Source of the DNA: Micromonospora eburnea
Lineage (GTDB): Bacteria > Actinomycetota > Actinomycetes > Mycobacteriales > Micromonosporaceae
Assembly (NCBI RefSeq): GCF_900090225.1
Contig: NZ_FMHY01000002.1
Span: forward strand, 1,488,001 to 1,552,000
Direction of reading: 5' to 3'
DNA: 64,000 bases
The notes beneath the pieces are model-generated. The model had not been told where the DNA came from and did not search any database. It saw nothing but the letters and a program-made list of their open reading frames with translations. A program made the position numbers and the translations under genes. This document shows, piece by piece, positions 34,539 through 42,741 of this stretch. Positions within the stretch are counted from its first letter, which is position 1, and each line of letters begins with the position of its first letter.

Positions 34539-34922
34539 ATGACCGTCGAGGGGCGAGGCTCCGGGCCCGGGACCGACGTGCTCATCCGTAAGGTCGACAG
34601 CCATCTCGCCGCGCTGCGCGCCGGCCTGCACGGTCCCGAGCTGGAGCTCGCCGAGGAACTGGCCCGCTGCCTGCGGGAGTTGGTCATCGCCACCGCCCAC
34701 TCCAGCGCCGCCGACCGCGGGTTGGTCCGCGCCGCCGTGCACTACTTCGTCCTGCGTCGGGAGAGCCGGGGCAAGCTGCTGCCGGTGCGCTCCCTCGCCG
34801 CCGCGCAGCGGGTGGTCAACAAGGCCGTCCGTCAGCTCGGCCGCCCCGACCTGCTGGTGGAGGCCCCGTGGGAGCGCCCGGTAGTCGAGCCGGCCGCGAT
34901 CATTCCGGCTCGGCACGTCTGA
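34539..34922 (+). CDS. small hypothetical protein
   Basis: 127 residues; I do not recognise a family. It is mostly alpha-helical: LIRKVDSHLAALRAGLHGPE, LELAEELARCLRELVIATAH, a patch VRAAVHYFVLRRESRGKLLP, then AAAQRVVNKAVRQLG. The last ~20 residues are Pro-rich. There is no signal peptide or membrane segment and a single cysteine. ATG 34539 follows GGTGGAGGG. Codon use is like the neighbours, so it is probably real. It stands alone between divergent lhr and the Mrp operon, behind an unusual AT-rich dyad promoter that suggests tight regulation. Confidence 0.6.
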   Translation: MTVEGRGSGPGTDVLIRKVDSHLAALRAGLHGPELELAEELARCLRELVIATAHSSAADRGLVRAAVHYFVLRRESRGKLLPVRSLAAAQRVVNKAVRQLGRPDLLVEAPWERPVVEPAAIIPARHV

Positions 34923-35060
34923 CGCCGCGCGGCGGCCCGGACCTTCCTCGGCCGGCCCGCGCGGGGTGCCACCGGCGGCCAGGGCCGCAGTGAGAGTTGA
35001 TGGCCAGCCGGACATCCGGGGATACGCCCAACGGGCCCCTCGGCGGGGCAATTTTCGCAA

Positions 35061-35095
35061 ACCTGCCCACAGGTCGGGTGATCTGACGTCTGATC
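35061..35095 (+). promoter_or_regulatory. dyads in the Mrp operon leader
   Basis: ACCTG-CCCA-CAGGT (35061-35074) and a 16-bp near-palindrome GATCTGACGTCTGATC (35080-35095) lie 50-85 nt before mrpA. They are the only symmetric signals in the 224-bp gap 34923-35146, which otherwise holds no gene. They are possible operators for the antiporter operon. Confidence 0.35.
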
Positions 35096-35146
35096 GGTCG
35101 TGGCGCGGCGTGGCGACGCGCGCTGCCACCTCGACCTGGAGTCCGC

Positions 35147-37972
35147 GTGCTCGTCCTGCTGATCCTGCACCTGGTGGCGGCCCTGCTCGCGCCGCTGCTG
35201 GTGCGAAGGTGGGGACCGCGGGCCTGCTACCCGCTCGCGCTGGCTCCGGCCGCCACGTTCGGCTGGGCCGTCGCCCACACCGGGGCGGTTCGCGGCGGTG
35301 GTGCGGTGGTCGAGACGTACCCCTGGATTCCGGACCTCAGGCTCGACGTGGCGCTGCGGGTCACCACCCTGTCCTGGCTGATGCTGCTGCTGGTCGGCGG
35401 CGTCGGCGCGCTGGTGCTGGTCTACTCCGCCCGCTACTTCCACGCCGGCTCGGCCGGGCTGGCCCGGTTCGCGGCCGTCATGGTCGCCTTCGCCGGGGCG
35501 ATGCTCGGCCTGGTCGTCTCCGACGACCTGCTGCTGCTCTACGTCTTCTGGGAGCTGACCACGGTCTTCTCCTACCTGCTGATCGGGCACAGCACGGAAC
35601 GGCGGTCCAGCCGGCTGGCCGCCGCCCAGTCGCTGATGCTCACCACGCTCGGCGGGCTGGCCATGCTGGTCGGCTTCCTCCTGCTCGGCCACCACGCCGG
35701 CGGCTACCGCTGGTCCCTGATCACCGCCGTGCCGCCGCCGGGTGGCGGGTACCTCGTCGCTGCCGTGCTGCTGATCCTGGCCGGGGCGCTCACCAAGTCG
35801 GCGGTGTTCCCGTTCAACTCTTGGCTGCCGGTGGCGATGGCGGCGCCGACGCCGGTCAGCGCGTACCTGCACGCGGCGGCGATGGTGAAGGCCGGCGTCT
35901 TCCTGATCGCGCTGCTCGCCCCGGCGCTCGCCCCGGCCGGCCCGTGGCGGCCGGTCACCGTGGTCGCCGGGTCGGTCAGCCTGGTCATCGGGGGCTGGGC
36001 GGCGCTCCGGCAGACCGACCTCAAGCTGCTGCTGGCGTACGGGACGGTGAGCCAGCTCGGCCTGCTGACCATCGTGCTCGGCGCGGGCACCTCGCAGGCG
36101 GCCCTCGCCGGCATCGCGATGCTGCTGGCGCACGCGCTGTTCAAGGCGGCGCTCTTCCTCGTCGTCGGCATCCTTGACCACAGCGCCGGCAGCCGGGACC
36201 TGCGCGACCTGTCCGGCGTGTGGCGGACCGCGCCCGGGCTCGCCGTGGTCGCCGCGCTCGCCGCCGCCTCGATGGCCGGGGTGCCGCCGTTGCTCGGCTT
36301 CGTCGCCAAGGAGGCGGACCTCGCCGCGTTCACCGGGCAGCCGCTCGTGCTGGCGGTGATCGTGGTGGGCAGCGCGCTGACCGTGGCGTACAGCATCCGC
36401 TTCGTGTGGGGTGCCTTCGCCACCCGGCCGGGAGTAGCCGCCACCGACGTCGAGCCGCCGCCGGCCGTGATGCTCGCACCCGCGGCCCTGCTCGCCGTGG
36501 CCGGGCTCGCCGCCGGCCTGGCCGCCGGCTGGCTCGGCGGCCTGCTCCGCCCGTACGCCGAGCTGCTCGGCCCGGTCGAGGAGGGCCTGGCGCTCTGGCA
36601 CGGACCGACCGTGGCGCTGGGCCTCTCCGCCGCCGCGATCACCGGCGGCGTGGCGTTGCACCTGGTCCGTGGCCCGCTCGCCCCGGCGCTGGCCAGGCTG
36701 CGCGCCCCGGTCAGCGGCAACCAGGGGTACGAGTGGGTGACCCACCAGTTCGACCGGTTCGCCATCAAGGTCACCGGCACCACCCAGCGCGGCGCCCTGC
36801 CGCAGTACCTCGGCACCATGCTGCTCGTGCTGGTCCTGGCGCCCGGCACGGCGATGCTGACCAGCCGGCCCTGGCAGACCAGCGTCGTCGCCTGGGACAC
36901 CCCGGCGCAGGTCGTGGTCTGCGTGGTGATCGTGGGGGCGGCGGTGCTCGCGGTCGGTGCCCGGCGCCGGCTCACCGCGATGCTGTTGGTCGGGGTGACC
37001 GGCTACGGCACGGCGATGATGTTCGTGCTCTACGGCGCACCCGACCTGGCGCTCACCCAGTTCCTGGTGGAGACGGCCACCATCGCGGTGTTCGTGCTGG
37101 TGCTGCGCCGGCTGCCGGACCGCTTCTCGGCCCGTCCGCTGCGTCGCAGCCGCTGGGTACGCCGGGGGATCGGGATCGCGGTCGGACTGGTGCTGGCCGG
37201 GCTCGCCATCGTCGCGACCGGTGCCCGGCGTGCCCCGTCGATCTCGCTGGCCTTCCCCGACCTGGCGTTATCCGAGGGCCACGGCCGCAACGTGGTCAAC
37301 GTGACCCTGGTCGACATCCGGGCCTGGGACACCATGGGTGAGATCTCGGTGCTGGTGGCGGCCGCGACCGGGGTGGCCAGCCTGATCTACGAGCGGTCCC
37401 GCACCGGCCCCCGCCCACGCCGCCTGCACCCGTCGCAGGACCGGCGCACCGTGTGGCTGCGCGGCGGGAGCACCCTGCAGAAGCACCGCCGCTCGATCGT
37501 CTTCGAGGTGGTCACCCGGCTGATCTTCCACACCGTGGTGATCTTCTCGCTGTTCCTCCTCGTCTCCGGGCACAACGCTCCCGGGGGCGGGTTCGCCGGC
37601 GGGCTGGTCGCCAGCCTCGCCCTGGCGGTCCGCTACCTGGCCGGTGGCCGCTACGAGCTGGCCGAGGCCGTCCCGGTCGGGGCCGGCACGGTGCTCGGCG
37701 CCGGGCTGGCGCTCTCGGTCGGCAGCGGCGTGGTCGGGCTGCTGACCACCGGCGCCGTGCTGCAGAGCGTGCAGGTGTCCCTGTGGCTCCCCCTGGTCGG
37801 CCACTTCCACCTGGTCACGTCGGTCTTCTTCGACGTCGGCGTCTATCTGATCGTGGTCGGGCTGGTGCTGGACGTCCTGCGCAGCCTCGGCGCCGAGGTG
37901 GACCGGCACGTCGAGGCGGCCGGCGAGCCGGCCCGGGGACTCGCCGTCGAGCGGGAGGGGGAACGGGGGTGA
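35147..37972 (+). CDS. mrpA: Mrp Na+/H+ antiporter subunit A (A+B fusion)
   Basis: 941 residues. The N-terminal ~500 form the proton-translocating module related to NuoL: VFWELTTVFSYLLIGH, ALTKSAVFPFNSWLP with the key Lys, and HAAAMVKAGVFLI. An MbhE/MbhD-like region follows. The last ~170 residues correspond to MrpB/MnhB: HTVVIFSLFLLVSGHNAPGG, GGFAGGLVASLALAVRYLA. This A-B fusion is common in actinobacteria. Mrp complexes expel Na+ in exchange for H+ for pH and salt homeostasis. GTG 35147 starts the hydrophobic N-terminus with a GGAG site. Its stop overlaps mrpC by 4 bp; the operon continues through mrpG. Confidence 0.95.
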   Translation: MLVLLILHLVAALLAPLLVRRWGPRACYPLALAPAATFGWAVAHTGAVRGGGAVVETYPWIPDLRLDVALRVTTLSWLMLLLVGGVGALVLVYSARYFHAGSAGLARFAAVMVAFAGAMLGLVVSDDLLLLYVFWELTTVFSYLLIGHSTERRSSRLAAAQSLMLTTLGGLAMLVGFLLLGHHAGGYRWSLITAVPPPGGGYLVAAVLLILAGALTKSAVFPFNSWLPVAMAAPTPVSAYLHAAAMVKAGVFLIALLAPALAPAGPWRPVTVVAGSVSLVIGGWAALRQTDLKLLLAYGTVSQLGLLTIVLGAGTSQAALAGIAMLLAHALFKAALFLVVGILDHSAGSRDLRDLSGVWRTAPGLAVVAALAAASMAGVPPLLGFVAKEADLAAFTGQPLVLAVIVVGSALTVAYSIRFVWGAFATRPGVAATDVEPPPAVMLAPAALLAVAGLAAGLAAGWLGGLLRPYAELLGPVEEGLALWHGPTVALGLSAAAITGGVALHLVRGPLAPALARLRAPVSGNQGYEWVTHQFDRFAIKVTGTTQRGALPQYLGTMLLVLVLAPGTAMLTSRPWQTSVVAWDTPAQVVVCVVIVGAAVLAVGARRRLTAMLLVGVTGYGTAMMFVLYGAPDLALTQFLVETATIAVFVLVLRRLPDRFSARPLRRSRWVRRGIGIAVGLVLAGLAIVATGARRAPSISLAFPDLALSEGHGRNVVNVTLVDIRAWDTMGEISVLVAAATGVASLIYERSRTGPRPRRLHPSQDRRTVWLRGGSTLQKHRRSIVFEVVTRLIFHTVVIFSLFLLVSGHNAPGGGFAGGLVASLALAVRYLAGGRYELAEAVPVGAGTVLGAGLALSVGSGVVGLLTTGAVLQSVQVSLWLPLVGHFHLVTSVFFDVGVYLIVVGLVLDVLRSLGAEVDRHVEAAGEPARGLAVEREGERG

Positions 37973-38439
37973 GGCAGCCGAGCCTGGTCCTGGTGATCGC
38001 CGTCGGGGTGCTCGTCGCCACCGGCGTCACGCTCCTGCTGGAGCGGAGCCTGTCCCGCATCCTGCTCGGCGTCATCCTGCTGGGCAACGGGGTGAACCTG
38101 CTGATCCTGGTCGGTGGCCGGCCCGGTGGCGCGCCGCTGGTCGGCACCGGGCCGGCGGACCGGATGAGCGACGCGCTGCCACAGGCCATGGTGCTCACCG
38201 CAGTGGTGATCACCTTCGGGCTGACCGCGTTCCTGCTCGCCGTCGCCTACCGGAGTTGGTATCTCAGCGGCGACGACGAGGTGCAGGACGACCTGGAGGA
38301 CCGGCAGATCGCCCGGCTCGCCGAGCGCAACGAGGTGTCCGCGGCGGACCTCGGCGGTGAGGGGCCGGACGAGGACCCGGAGCAGGTGGACCCGGAGCCG
38401 GAGCTGCGCCGGCTCCGCCGCCGCGGGGAGCAACCGTGA
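37969..38439 (+). CDS. mrpC: Mrp antiporter subunit C
   Basis: 156 residues related to NuoK, with three membrane helices: LVLVIAVGVLVATGVTLLLE, RILLGVILLGNGVNLLILVG, and DALPQAMVLTAVVITFGLTA. The acidic, charged C-terminal extension of ~45 residues (DDLEDRQIARLAERNEVSAA) is long for MrpC and predicted cytosolic. GTG 37969 overlaps the mrpA stop (GTGA) and its own stop overlaps mrpD the same way, so translation is coupled along the operon. Confidence 0.93.
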   Translation: MRQPSLVLVIAVGVLVATGVTLLLERSLSRILLGVILLGNGVNLLILVGGRPGGAPLVGTGPADRMSDALPQAMVLTAVVITFGLTAFLLAVAYRSWYLSGDDEVQDDLEDRQIARLAERNEVSAADLGGEGPDEDPEQVDPEPELRRLRRRGEQP

Positions 38440-39947
38440 CGGCCTCGGCGCTGGTGCCGTTGCCGGTGGTGGTGCCGCTGCTCGGTGCCGCGCTGACCCT
38501 GGTCCTGGGCAACCGGCCCAGGTTGCAGCGCTCGATCAGTGTGCTCGGCCTCTCCGCCACCCTGCTCGTCGCGGTGCTGCTGCTGGTCGAGGCGTACCGG
38601 CACGGGCCGGTGGTGGTCCAGGTGGGCGGCTGGCCCGCGCCGGTCGGCATCGTGCTGATCGCCGACCAGTTGGCGGCGCTGCTGCTGGTGGTCTCCTCCG
38701 CGGTGACCCTCTGCGTGCTGGTCTACTCGGTCGGCCAGGGCCGGTGGGAGGTCGGCGAGCGCACGCCGGTGAGCATCTTCCACCCCACCTATCTGGTGCT
38801 CACCGCCGGCGTGACCAACGCCTTCCTGGCCGGTGACCTGTTCAACCTGTACGTCGGCTTCGAGATCCTGCTGTCCGCGAGCTTCGTGCTGATCACGCTC
38901 GGCGGCACCGAGACCCGGATCCGCACCGGCCCGACGTACGTGGTGGTCAACGTCCTCTCCTCGATGATCTTCCTGACCGGGCTGGGCCTGGTGTACGCGG
39001 CCACCGGCACCCTGAACATGGCCCAGCTCGCCGGCCGGCTGGACGCCCTGCCGGGCGGCGTACGCCTGGGGTTGCAGCTCATGCTGCTGCTCGCCTTCGC
39101 CATCAAGGCGGCGGTCTTCCCGGTCTCGGCCTGGCTGCCGGACAGCTACCCGACCGCGCCCGCCCCGGTCACCGCGGTCTTCGCCGGCCTGCTCACCAAG
39201 GTCGGCGTGTACGCGATCATCCGCACCGAGACCCTGCTCTTCCCCGGCGGGCAGGTCGCCGGCCTGCTCCTGGTGGTGGCCGGGCTGACCATGCTGGTCG
39301 GCATCCTCGGCGCGGTCGCCCAGTCCGACATGAAGCGGCTCTTCTCCTTCACCCTGGTCAGCCACATCGGCTACATGATCTTCGGGGTGGGGTTGGGCAG
39401 CGTCGCCGGCCTGGCCGGGGCGATCTTCTACGTGGTCCACCACATCACCATCCAGACCACCCTCTTCCTGGTCGCGGGCCTGGTCGAGGAGCGGGCCGGC
39501 AGCACCGACCTGCGGCGGCTGGGCGGGCTGTCCCGGCTCGCCCCGATGCTCGCCGTGCTCTTCTTCGTGCCGGCGATGAACCTGGCCGGCATCCCGCCGT
39601 TCTCCGGATTCCTCGGCAAGCTCGGTCTGCTCCAGGCCGGCGTGGCGGCCGGCGGGGTGCTGCCTGCCGTACTGGTCGCCGCCGGGACACTGACCAGCCT
39701 GCTGACCCTCTACACCGCCTCCCGGGTGTGGAGCCTCGCGTTCTGGCGGGCGCCCCAGCAGGCCACCCCGCACCCCGCCGTACGGCTGCCCGGGCTGATG
39801 GTCGGCGCCACCACCGCCCTGGTGGCGCTCGGCGTGGCGCTGACCCTGGTCGCCGGGCCGCTGTTCCGGGTCAGCGTGGACGCCGCCACCGACCTGCGTG
39901 ACCGCACCCCGTACGTGCGGGCCGTCCTGCCGGCGGGCGCGCCGTGA
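38436..39947 (+). CDS. mrpD: Mrp antiporter subunit D
   Basis: 503 residues of the NuoN/MrpD type with about 14 helices. Key parts are LFNLYVGFEILLSASFVLIT with the TM5 glutamate, AFAIKAAVFPVSAWLPDSYP with the proton-path lysine, and AGLLTKVGVYAIIRTETLLF. GTG 38436 overlaps mrpC and the stop overlaps mrpE, each by 4 bp. It works with subunit A as one of the two antiporter-like modules in the heptameric-type complex in the cytoplasmic membrane. Confidence 0.95.
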   Translation: MTASALVPLPVVVPLLGAALTLVLGNRPRLQRSISVLGLSATLLVAVLLLVEAYRHGPVVVQVGGWPAPVGIVLIADQLAALLLVVSSAVTLCVLVYSVGQGRWEVGERTPVSIFHPTYLVLTAGVTNAFLAGDLFNLYVGFEILLSASFVLITLGGTETRIRTGPTYVVVNVLSSMIFLTGLGLVYAATGTLNMAQLAGRLDALPGGVRLGLQLMLLLAFAIKAAVFPVSAWLPDSYPTAPAPVTAVFAGLLTKVGVYAIIRTETLLFPGGQVAGLLLVVAGLTMLVGILGAVAQSDMKRLFSFTLVSHIGYMIFGVGLGSVAGLAGAIFYVVHHITIQTTLFLVAGLVEERAGSTDLRRLGGLSRLAPMLAVLFFVPAMNLAGIPPFSGFLGKLGLLQAGVAAGGVLPAVLVAAGTLTSLLTLYTASRVWSLAFWRAPQQATPHPAVRLPGLMVGATTALVALGVALTLVAGPLFRVSVDAATDLRDRTPYVRAVLPAGAP

Positions 39948-40567
39948 CCGGCGACCTGCCCGGCCGCCCGGTCGGCGACGGACCGCCGCCGGAGCCCCGC
40001 CCGCCCGCCATCGTCGGGCGGGGCGGGCGGTGGCGGGACCAGGCCGTGGCGCTCGGCTGGCTGGTGGTGGTCTGGCTGCTGCTGTGGGGCGATCTCTCCT
40101 GGGGCAACCTGGTCGGCGGACTCGTCGTCGGCGCCGCCGTGCTGATCTTCTTTCCGCTCCCGCCGGTCACCTTCGGCGGCCGGCTCCGCGCCGGCGCGTT
40201 GCTGGTCCTCGCGGTCACCTTCGTCCGGGAGCTGGTCAGCGCCAGCGTGCACGTCGCGGCCATCGCGGTCCGTCCCGGCTACCGGCCGCGCGGCGCGGTC
40301 ATCGCGGTGCCGCTGCGGATCCGCACCGACCTCAACCTGGCCCTCACCGCCGAGCTGATCTCCCTGGTCCCCGGCACCCTGATCCTCGATGTGGACCGCG
40401 ACCTGGGCGTTCTCTACGTGCATGTCCTAGAGGTCCTTCGCCCCGAGGACCTGACCGACAGCCGCAACCGCGTCCTCACCGCCGAACGGCGCATCGTCCG
40501 CGCCATCGGCTCCCCCGAAGAGGTACGCCAGCTCGGCGTCGAACCCGACAGGAGGAATTCCACGTGA
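39944..40567 (+). CDS. mrpE: Mrp antiporter subunit E
   Basis: 207 residues. A proline-rich cytosolic N-terminus (PPPEPRPPAIVGRGG) precedes two or three membrane helices (ALGWLVVVWLLLWG, LVGGLVVGAAVLIFFPLP). The MrpE signature region runs VPLRIRTDLNLALTAELISL then VPGTLILDVD, ending with YVHVLEV. GTG 39944 overlaps mrpD by 4 bp. Downstream mrpF starts on a 4-bp overlap and is preceded by an AGGAGG ribosome site inside mrpE. Confidence 0.93.
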   Translation: MTGDLPGRPVGDGPPPEPRPPAIVGRGGRWRDQAVALGWLVVVWLLLWGDLSWGNLVGGLVVGAAVLIFFPLPPVTFGGRLRAGALLVLAVTFVRELVSASVHVAAIAVRPGYRPRGAVIAVPLRIRTDLNLALTAELISLVPGTLILDVDRDLGVLYVHVLEVLRPEDLTDSRNRVLTAERRIVRAIGSPEEVRQLGVEPDRRNST

Positions 40568-40830
40568 CCACCGTCCTCGCCGTCGCGCTGACCGTGCTCC
40601 TCTCGGTCACCGCGCTGCTCGCCCTGACCCGTATCTACCGGGGGCCGTCGCTGCTCGACCGCGTCGTCGCCGCCGACCTGCTGCTCGCCACCATGCTCAG
40701 CGCGGTCGGCGCGGAGGCGGCGGTCAACCGGCACGCCACCACGCTGCCCGTGCTGGTGGTGCTCTCCCTGCTCGGCTTCGTCGGATCGGTCTCCCTGGTC
40801 CGCTTCGCCGTACGCGAGGAGACCCAATGA
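40564..40830 (+). CDS. mrpF: Mrp antiporter subunit F
   Basis: 88 residues with three helices. The MrpF core YRGPSLLDRVVAADLL contains the conserved Asp, followed by a second helix and VVLSLLGFVGSVSLVRF. GTG 40564 has ACAGGAGGAA upstream. Its stop overlaps the mrpG ATG by 4 bp. Confidence 0.93.
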   Translation: MTTVLAVALTVLLSVTALLALTRIYRGPSLLDRVVAADLLLATMLSAVGAEAAVNRHATTLPVLVVLSLLGFVGSVSLVRFAVREETQ

Positions 40831-41156
40831 GCCTCCTCGCCGACTGGCTGGGCGCGGCCTGCCTGCTGGCCGGGGCGCTGCTCGCCCTGGCCGCCGGGAT
40901 CGGCGTGCTGCGTTTCCCCGACGCGCTGGGCCGGATGCACGCGGCCACCAAGCCGCAGGTGCTGGGCGTGCTGGTGCTCCTGGTCGGGCTGGCGCTGCGC
41001 CTGCGTACGCCCGCGGACCTGGGCATGATCGCGTTGGTGGCGATCTTCCAGCTGGCCACCGCTCCGGTCGCGGCCCAGATGATCGGCCGGGCCGCCTACC
41101 GGTCCGGGCGCATCGACCGCGACCTGCTGGAAGTCGACGAGTTGGCCGGGCGGTGA
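40827..41156 (+). CDS. mrpG: Mrp antiporter subunit G
   Basis: 109 residues, three helices. The MrpG motif GIGVLRFPDALGRMHAATKP is followed by a hydrophobic pair of helices with LATAPVAAQMIGRAAYR. ATG 40827 overlaps mrpF (ATGA). It is the last gene of the Mrp operon. The next gene has its own promoter at 41212, so the operon probably ends here, although no strong hairpin is visible. Confidence 0.93.
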   Translation: MSLLADWLGAACLLAGALLALAAGIGVLRFPDALGRMHAATKPQVLGVLVLLVGLALRLRTPADLGMIALVAIFQLATAPVAAQMIGRAAYRSGRIDRDLLEVDELAGR

Positions 41157-41211
41157 ACCGGACGGCGGGGAGGCTTCCCGGCACCCTCAGCGGACGTCCA
41201 GCCAACGCCGA

Positions 41212-41217
41212 TAGAAT
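41212..41217 (+). promoter_or_regulatory. -10 element TAGAAT giving a leaderless upstream ORF
   Basis: TAGAAT is followed by six nucleotides and then ATG at 41224, so transcription should begin on that ATG. No ribosome site precedes it. It drives the short leader ORF and the CNNM gene. Confidence 0.55.
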
Positions 41218-41223
41218 GGCCGC

Positions 41224-41325
41224 ATGATCGACTCTTCTGCCCAGGAGGGCAGCAGTAGCCAGCCGGGTCCGGCCCGGCAACCCCTCACCCCGACGACCCC
41301 GGGAGCCCTGAACCTCCCGTGCTGA
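41224..41325 (+). CDS. 33-residue proline-rich leader peptide (uORF)
   Basis: A short open frame MIDSSAQEGSSSQPGPARQP followed by LTPTTPGALNLPC, with six prolines in 33 residues. Its TGA (41323-41325) lies seven nucleotides inside the following gene, whose GTG is 41319, so translation is coupled. Three hairpins overlap it: 41237-41252, 41262-41278 and 41300-41319. The last one pairs the only GGGAG that could serve the CNNM gene. The arrangement (leaderless start, Pro-rich peptide, hairpins, ion transporter downstream) resembles regulatory leader peptides such as MgtL of Salmonella mgtA. Regulation by Mg2+ or proline is inference; translation is unproven. Confidence 0.55.
   Translation: MIDSSAQEGSSSQPGPARQPLTPTTPGALNLPC
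41300..41319 (+). promoter_or_regulatory. hairpin sequestering the CNNM ribosome site and start
   Basis: CGGGAG (41300-41305) pairs with CTCCCG (41314-41319) across an 8-nt loop. This hides the GGGAG sequence and the first base of the GTG start. A ribosome translating the leader ORF would open it. Confidence 0.45.
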
Positions 41326-42674
41326 TCCTCGTCGGTCTCGTTCTCATCATCGTGCTCACCGCCGCCACCGGCTACTTCGTGGCCCAGGAGTTCGGTTACG
41401 TCGCCGTGGACCGGGGCAAGCTCAAGCAGCTCGCCGACGGGGGCGACCGGGCCGCAGCCCGGGCCCTGGAGGTGACCGGCCGGCTCTCGTTCATGCTCTC
41501 CGGCGCCCAGCTCGGCATCACCGTGACCGCGCTGCTGGTCGGTTACGCCGCCGAGCCGTACCTGGGCGCCGGGCTGGCCGACCTGCTCGGCGTCGCCGGG
41601 GTCTCCTCCGGCGTCGCGCTGCCGCTGTCGGTGGCCCTCGCCCTGATCATCGCCACCGTGGTGCAGATGGTGCTGGGCGAGTTGGCCCCGAAGAACCTGG
41701 CCATCGCCCGCGCCGAGCCCATCGCTCGGGCGTTGGCCCGGTCCACCCTCGGCTACCTGCGGATCGCCGGGCCGTTGATCACCCTCTTCGACCGGGCCGC
41801 CGTCCGGCTGCTGCGTCGGGTCGGCATCGAGCCGATCGAGGAGTTGCCCAGCGGTGCCACCCCGAAGGACCTGGAACAGATCATCGCCGAGTCCCGGGAG
41901 GAGGGGCACCTCGACGCCACGATGTCCGACCTACTCGACCGGGGCCTCGACTTCCGCGAGCTGACCGCCGGGGAGGCCATGGTCCCCCGGGTCGACGTGC
42001 ACACCGTACGGGCCGACGAACCGGTCAGCCGGGTCGTCGAACTGCTCGACACCGGCCACTCCCGGTTCCCCGTCCGGGGCGCCGAGGGGGTCGACGACCT
42101 GGTCGGTGTGGTCGGCATCGCCGACGTGCTCGGGGTGCCACCCGCCGAGCGGGCCACCACCCGGGTCGCGGCGGTGGCCGTACCGCCGCTGCTGGTGCCG
42201 GAGACGCTGCCGTTGCCGACGGTGCTGGACCGGCTCCGGGTCGGGCACCGGCAGCTCGCCTGCGTGGTTGACGAGTACGGCGGCTTCGCCGGCGTGATCA
42301 CGCTGGAGGACATCGCCGAGGAACTGGTCGGGCCGATCCGGGACGAGGACGACCCGCCCGAGCGGGCCCCGGCGCGGCAGGAGGACGGTTCCTGGGTGGT
42401 GCCCGCCCGCTGGCGGATCGACGAGGTCGCCGACAGCACCGGCATCGCGCTGCCCGAGGCCCCCGAGTACGACACCCTCTCCGGGCTGGTCATGCGGGAG
42501 CTGGGCCGGGTGCCCGAGGTGGGTGACCGGCTGGAGATCAGCCTCGGCGTCGACGGTGACGAGTCCGACGTCGAGCCGCGTGCGCTGGTCGAGGTGCTGG
42601 CCGTGGACCGGCACGTGGCCGACTCCGTCCGGCTCCGGATGGCCGCCGCCGAACACGGGGAGGAGGCGGCATGA
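41319..42674 (+). CDS. CNNM/CorC (HlyC) family transporter 1
   Basis: 451 residues. A DUF21/CNNM membrane domain holds about four helices: VGLVLIIVLTAATGYFVAQE, LSFMLSGAQLGITVTALLVG, and VVQMVLGELAPKNLAIARAE with the conserved acidic/Pro motif. Next is a CBS pair (AMVPRVDVHTVRADEPVSRV; CVVDEYGGFAGVITLEDIAE), and then a C-terminal CorC/HlyC transporter-associated domain with EYDTLSGLVMRELGRVPEVG. Members mediate Mg2+ or Co2+ efflux/transport; 'hemolysin' is a legacy name. The GTG 41319 start is coupled to the upstream leader ORF. A second CNNM gene follows after 67 bp, and heteromeric action is possible. Confidence 0.9.
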   Translation: MLILVGLVLIIVLTAATGYFVAQEFGYVAVDRGKLKQLADGGDRAAARALEVTGRLSFMLSGAQLGITVTALLVGYAAEPYLGAGLADLLGVAGVSSGVALPLSVALALIIATVVQMVLGELAPKNLAIARAEPIARALARSTLGYLRIAGPLITLFDRAAVRLLRRVGIEPIEELPSGATPKDLEQIIAESREEGHLDATMSDLLDRGLDFRELTAGEAMVPRVDVHTVRADEPVSRVVELLDTGHSRFPVRGAEGVDDLVGVVGIADVLGVPPAERATTRVAAVAVPPLLVPETLPLPTVLDRLRVGHRQLACVVDEYGGFAGVITLEDIAEELVGPIRDEDDPPERAPARQEDGSWVVPARWRIDEVADSTGIALPEAPEYDTLSGLVMRELGRVPEVGDRLEISLGVDGDESDVEPRALVEVLAVDRHVADSVRLRMAAAEHGEEAA

Positions 42675-42741
42675 GTGAGCGTCCGCGAACGAATCATCGG
42701 TGCGGTGCCCATGCCGGCGCCGACCGGAGCGAGGTGGCGGC

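Noticed and set aside
41157-41318. Region before the first CNNM gene considered as a ykoK/M-box Mg2+ riboswitch
   Set aside because: None of the conserved M-box core could be recognised; it is better explained by the leaderless leader ORF and hairpins.
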